In this document: positions 61,922-64,000 of the stretch, one piece after another
How positions within the stretch are numbered: the first letter of the stretch is position 1
Layout: the number at the start of each line of letters is the position of its first letter
Assembly (NCBI RefSeq): GCF_003326755.1
Contig: NZ_JPWH01000011.1
Location: 98,710 to 162,709, forward strand
Direction of reading: 5' to 3'
From: Thalassospira profundimaris
GTDB taxonomy: Bacteria; Pseudomonadota; Alphaproteobacteria; Rhodospirillales; Thalassospiraceae
Length of the DNA stretch: 64,000 bases
Notes under the pieces: model-generated
What the model was told of the DNA's origin: nothing
The model's input: the letters and a program-made list of their open reading frames with translations, nothing else
Database searches by the model: none
Translations under genes and position numbers: made by a program

Positions 61922-63000
61922 CACTGAAAACACGGGCCGGGTCGGTCGTATTTGAAAATGTGACCAAGACCTATGGCAAGGGCGCGGTTACGGCGATTGA
62001 TGATGTGTCGTTTGATATTCACCCTGGCGAGCTTGTGACCCTGTTGGGGCCAAGCGGATGTGGCAAGACAACGACATTGCGCATGATTGCCGGGCTGGAA
62101 CACCCGACGACCGGGCGGATCATGATTGGGGGCAAGGATGTGACGCATCTGCCCGCGACGGACCGCGATGTGAGCATGGTGTTTCAGTCCTATGCGCTGT
62201 TTCCCCATATGAGCGTGGTGGAAAACGTGGCCTATGGCCTGACGGTGAGCGGGCAGAAAAAGGCCGAAGCCCATGACCGGGCGCGCGAGGGGCTGGGCCT
62301 TGTGGGACTGGCGGATTATGGCGACCGGTTGCCATCCGAGCTTTCGGGGGGGCAGCAGCAGCGTGTGGCGGTGGCGCGCGCATTGGTGCTGGAGCCAGAG
62401 GTTTTGTTGCTTGATGAGCCGCTTTCAAACCTGGATGCAAAACTGCGCCGCCATGTGCGCACCGAAATTCGTGATTTGCAGCAAAAGCTGGGCTTAACCG
62501 CGGTTTATGTGACCCATGACCAGGAAGAGGCCCTGGCGGTTTCGGACCGGATTATCGTCATGAACCGGTCCGTGATTGCCCAGCAGGGCACCCCGCGCCA
62601 GCTTTATGAAGAACCGGCATCGGCCTTTATTGCCGATTTTATTGGCGATGCGAACCTTGTGACGGGCGAGGTTTTTGCCCTGAACGGGGAGATGGCCGAT
62701 GTGGATATTGGCGGGGAGCGGGTGACGCTGCGCCAGCGTGGACATGGCCTTGGCAGTGTTGAAGTTGCCGTTCGGCCCGATGCGGTGCGCCTGAGCGATG
62801 GCGCGGAAGGGGCGCAAATGTCGCTAAAGGGTAACGTGACGCATGCGACATATCTTGGTAGCGCCATGCATTACACCGTGCAGTGTGAAGTGGGCGAACT
62901 GTTTGTGATTGACGGACGGATCGATGCGCCGATCCGGGCGGGCAGCGAAGTTGGGATCGGCTTTGCGGCACGGGGTCTTGCGCTTGTCTCGGGTCAGTGA
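61918..63000 (+). CDS. ABC transporter ATPase (AfuC/FbpC/PotA-type)
   Basis: This 360-residue ATPase has Walker A GPSGCGKTTT, Q-loop VFQSYALFPHMSV, signature LSGGQQQRVAVARALV, Walker B LLLDEPLSNLD, an H-loop His in VYVTHDQEEAL, and a C-terminal TOBE-like regulatory domain (DIGGERVTLRQRGHGLGSVEVAVRPDAV). It powers the adjacent permease. The start is ATG 61918 in the ATGA overlap with the permease; the longer frame to 61765 is a shadow. Confidence 0.94.
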   Translation: MTLKTRAGSVVFENVTKTYGKGAVTAIDDVSFDIHPGELVTLLGPSGCGKTTTLRMIAGLEHPTTGRIMIGGKDVTHLPATDRDVSMVFQSYALFPHMSVVENVAYGLTVSGQKKAEAHDRAREGLGLVGLADYGDRLPSELSGGQQQRVAVARALVLEPEVLLLDEPLSNLDAKLRRHVRTEIRDLQQKLGLTAVYVTHDQEEALAVSDRIIVMNRSVIAQQGTPRQLYEEPASAFIADFIGDANLVTGEVFALNGEMADVDIGGERVTLRQRGHGLGSVEVAVRPDAVRLSDGAEGAQMSLKGNVTHATYLGSAMHYTVQCEVGELFVIDGRIDAPIRAGSEVGIGFAARGLALVSGQ

Positions 63001-63024
63001 CCTGTAATAGAAAAGGAAAAAAAC

Positions 63025-63852
63025 ATGGCAGAAGCGGCAGATGCGGTAACGGCGGTGATGGGCGATGGTGACATTGCGGCGCGTTTTGAACATGCCATTA
63101 CGGTGGTGCGCGAAGCGGGCCGGGTGGCGATGGATTATTATCGTCGGGTGGATGAACTGGTTGTTGAAAGCAAGGCCAATCCGCTTGATGTGGTCAGCAT
63201 TGCCGATAAAGAGGTTGAAGCGGTTATCCGTCGCGAGATTGCGGCGAAATTTCCCGATGATGGGTATCTCGGCGAGGAAATGGGCATTGATCGCGGCAAA
63301 AATGACTGCCTGTGGGTGATTGACCCGATTGATGGCACGGCGTGTTTTGTCAATAAAATGCCGACCTGGGTGATTTCGGTGGCCCTGATGGTGGGGAACG
63401 GGGCGGTTATTGGCCTGATTTACGAACCCAATGGCGACGAGCTGTTTGCCGCCTGTATCGGCCAGGGGGCGACGGTCAATGGCAAGCCGATTGCCGCCAG
63501 CCAGGTGGATAATGTCAATGCGGGCGTGATGGGCGTTGGCATGTCACACCGGACGGAAAGTGGCGCACTTGTGCCCTTTCTTACCGATCTTCTGGACCGC
63601 GAGGGGATGTTTATTCGCAATGGTTCCTGTGCGCTGATGATGGCCTATGCGGCATCGGGCCGGTTGATTGGCTATTTTGAACCACATATCAACCCGTGGG
63701 ACTGCATGGCGGGCATTGTTTTGATGCGCGAAGCGGGGGGCTGGTGCAATGGCTTTCTCGATGCCCCCAATGTGCTGGAAGACGGCGCTCCTATTCTGGT
63801 GGCAGGGCCAAAGGTGGCGGATGTGCTTTCGGAGATGACCGGGGTCAAGTAA
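63025..63852 (+). CDS. Inositol-monophosphatase-family phosphatase
   Basis: This 275-residue Mg2+-dependent phosphatase has the family motifs GEEMG, WVIDPIDGTACFVNKMP and WDCMAGIVLMREAGG (metal-coordinating Glu, Asp, Asp, Asp). The family includes inositol-1-phosphatase, histidinol phosphatase, CysQ and sugar phosphatases. Sitting 24 bases behind a phosphorylated-sugar-type ABC operon, it probably dephosphorylates the imported substrate, but no substrate can be read from sequence. AAGGAAA precedes the ATG and a terminator follows. Confidence 0.9.
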   Translation: MAEAADAVTAVMGDGDIAARFEHAITVVREAGRVAMDYYRRVDELVVESKANPLDVVSIADKEVEAVIRREIAAKFPDDGYLGEEMGIDRGKNDCLWVIDPIDGTACFVNKMPTWVISVALMVGNGAVIGLIYEPNGDELFAACIGQGATVNGKPIAASQVDNVNAGVMGVGMSHRTESGALVPFLTDLLDREGMFIRNGSCALMMAYAASGRLIGYFEPHINPWDCMAGIVLMREAGGWCNGFLDAPNVLEDGAPILVAGPKVADVLSEMTGVK

Positions 63853-63877
63853 CGGCATTTGGCATTCTGTCTTGTTG

Positions 63878-63905
63878 AAAACCGGCATGAAAATTGCCGG
63901 TTTTT
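63878..63905 (+). terminator. Terminator of the ABC-phosphatase operon
   Basis: The arms AAAACCGGCA and TGCCGGTTTT are perfect around a 7-base loop, and the hairpin ends in a T-run. It lies 25 bases after the phosphatase stop. The last 95 bases of the window hold no gene I can see. Confidence 0.88.
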
Positions 63906-64000
63906 GCCGTTTAAAATTGCGTTATTTTTGCCGAAATCTGACGAAAAACCGGACGAAAATGTCGTTTTCTGACACGAAAAAATCCCGCAACATATTGAAT

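Noticed and set aside
1..64000. tRNA, rRNA, insertion sequences, integrases and prophage genes
   Set aside because: None was seen by reading; a covariance-model search could still find a small RNA I missed.

Overview
The window looks like a chromosomal segment of an alphaproteobacterium, probably Rhodospirillales and possibly Thalassospira-like. The reasons are moderately high GC with G/C-ending codons, a class I (archaeal-type) lysyl-tRNA synthetase, many chemotaxis and c-di-GMP genes, and many sugar transport genes. The genus is an impression, not something I could compute. I see no rRNA, tRNA, insertion sequence, prophage or CRISPR array.

Layout. 1-600: the end of a polysaccharide-cluster gene and a small unknown gene. 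601-3208: the helicase hrpB. 3270-6815: a clearly AT-richer 1181-residue gene facing hrpB. It encodes a putative Cap4-like nuclease, a STAND-type P-loop NTPase and a tandem 34-residue helical repeat array, which is the architecture of Avs-type anti-phage sensors. It is the best candidate for an undescribed system. 7099-16142: mostly single housekeeping or accessory genes (VIT1-like carrier, glyoxalase-fold protein, greB, PI-PLC-like protein, MFS carrier with LysR, DUF3095, slyX, a 3-hydroxyisobutyrate-type dehydrogenase, TerB). 16545-21611: a large PAS-GGDEF-EAL protein, then a histidine kinase/response regulator pair. The pair is divergent from a complete sugar ABC import operon with an SMP-30/gluconolactonase (21853-27180). 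The shared intergenic region carries two copies of an inverted repeat 21 bp apart.

27244-34616: a Crp/Fnr regulator, a PepSY-TM protein and a DUF2946-like protein (probably metal-related), a secreted beta-helix protein and a DinG/XPD-like helicase. 35025-41335: a MATE exporter broken by a 7-G tract, AraC, LysE, YqaA, a Fic-fold protein with substitutions at both signature motifs, the ohr/ohrR peroxide pair with two operator-like palindromes, and a MAPEG protein. 41485-50369: a signalling block of two chemoreceptors flanking a HisKA_2 kinase and a REC-PAS-GGDEF-EAL protein.

50547-55847: lysyl-tRNA synthetase, a DUF4136 lipoprotein, a WG-repeat protein and a YgjV-like membrane protein. 55971-63852: a branched-chain-type aminotransferase divergent from a LacI regulator, followed by an AfuABC/FbpABC-type ABC operon ending in an inositol-monophosphatase-family phosphatase. 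Three identical copies of the palindrome GCACACGTGTGC (one before lacI, two before the binding-protein gene) tie these together as a likely LacI regulon. The transporter-plus-phosphatase pairing suggests import of a phosphorylated sugar or polyol rather than iron.
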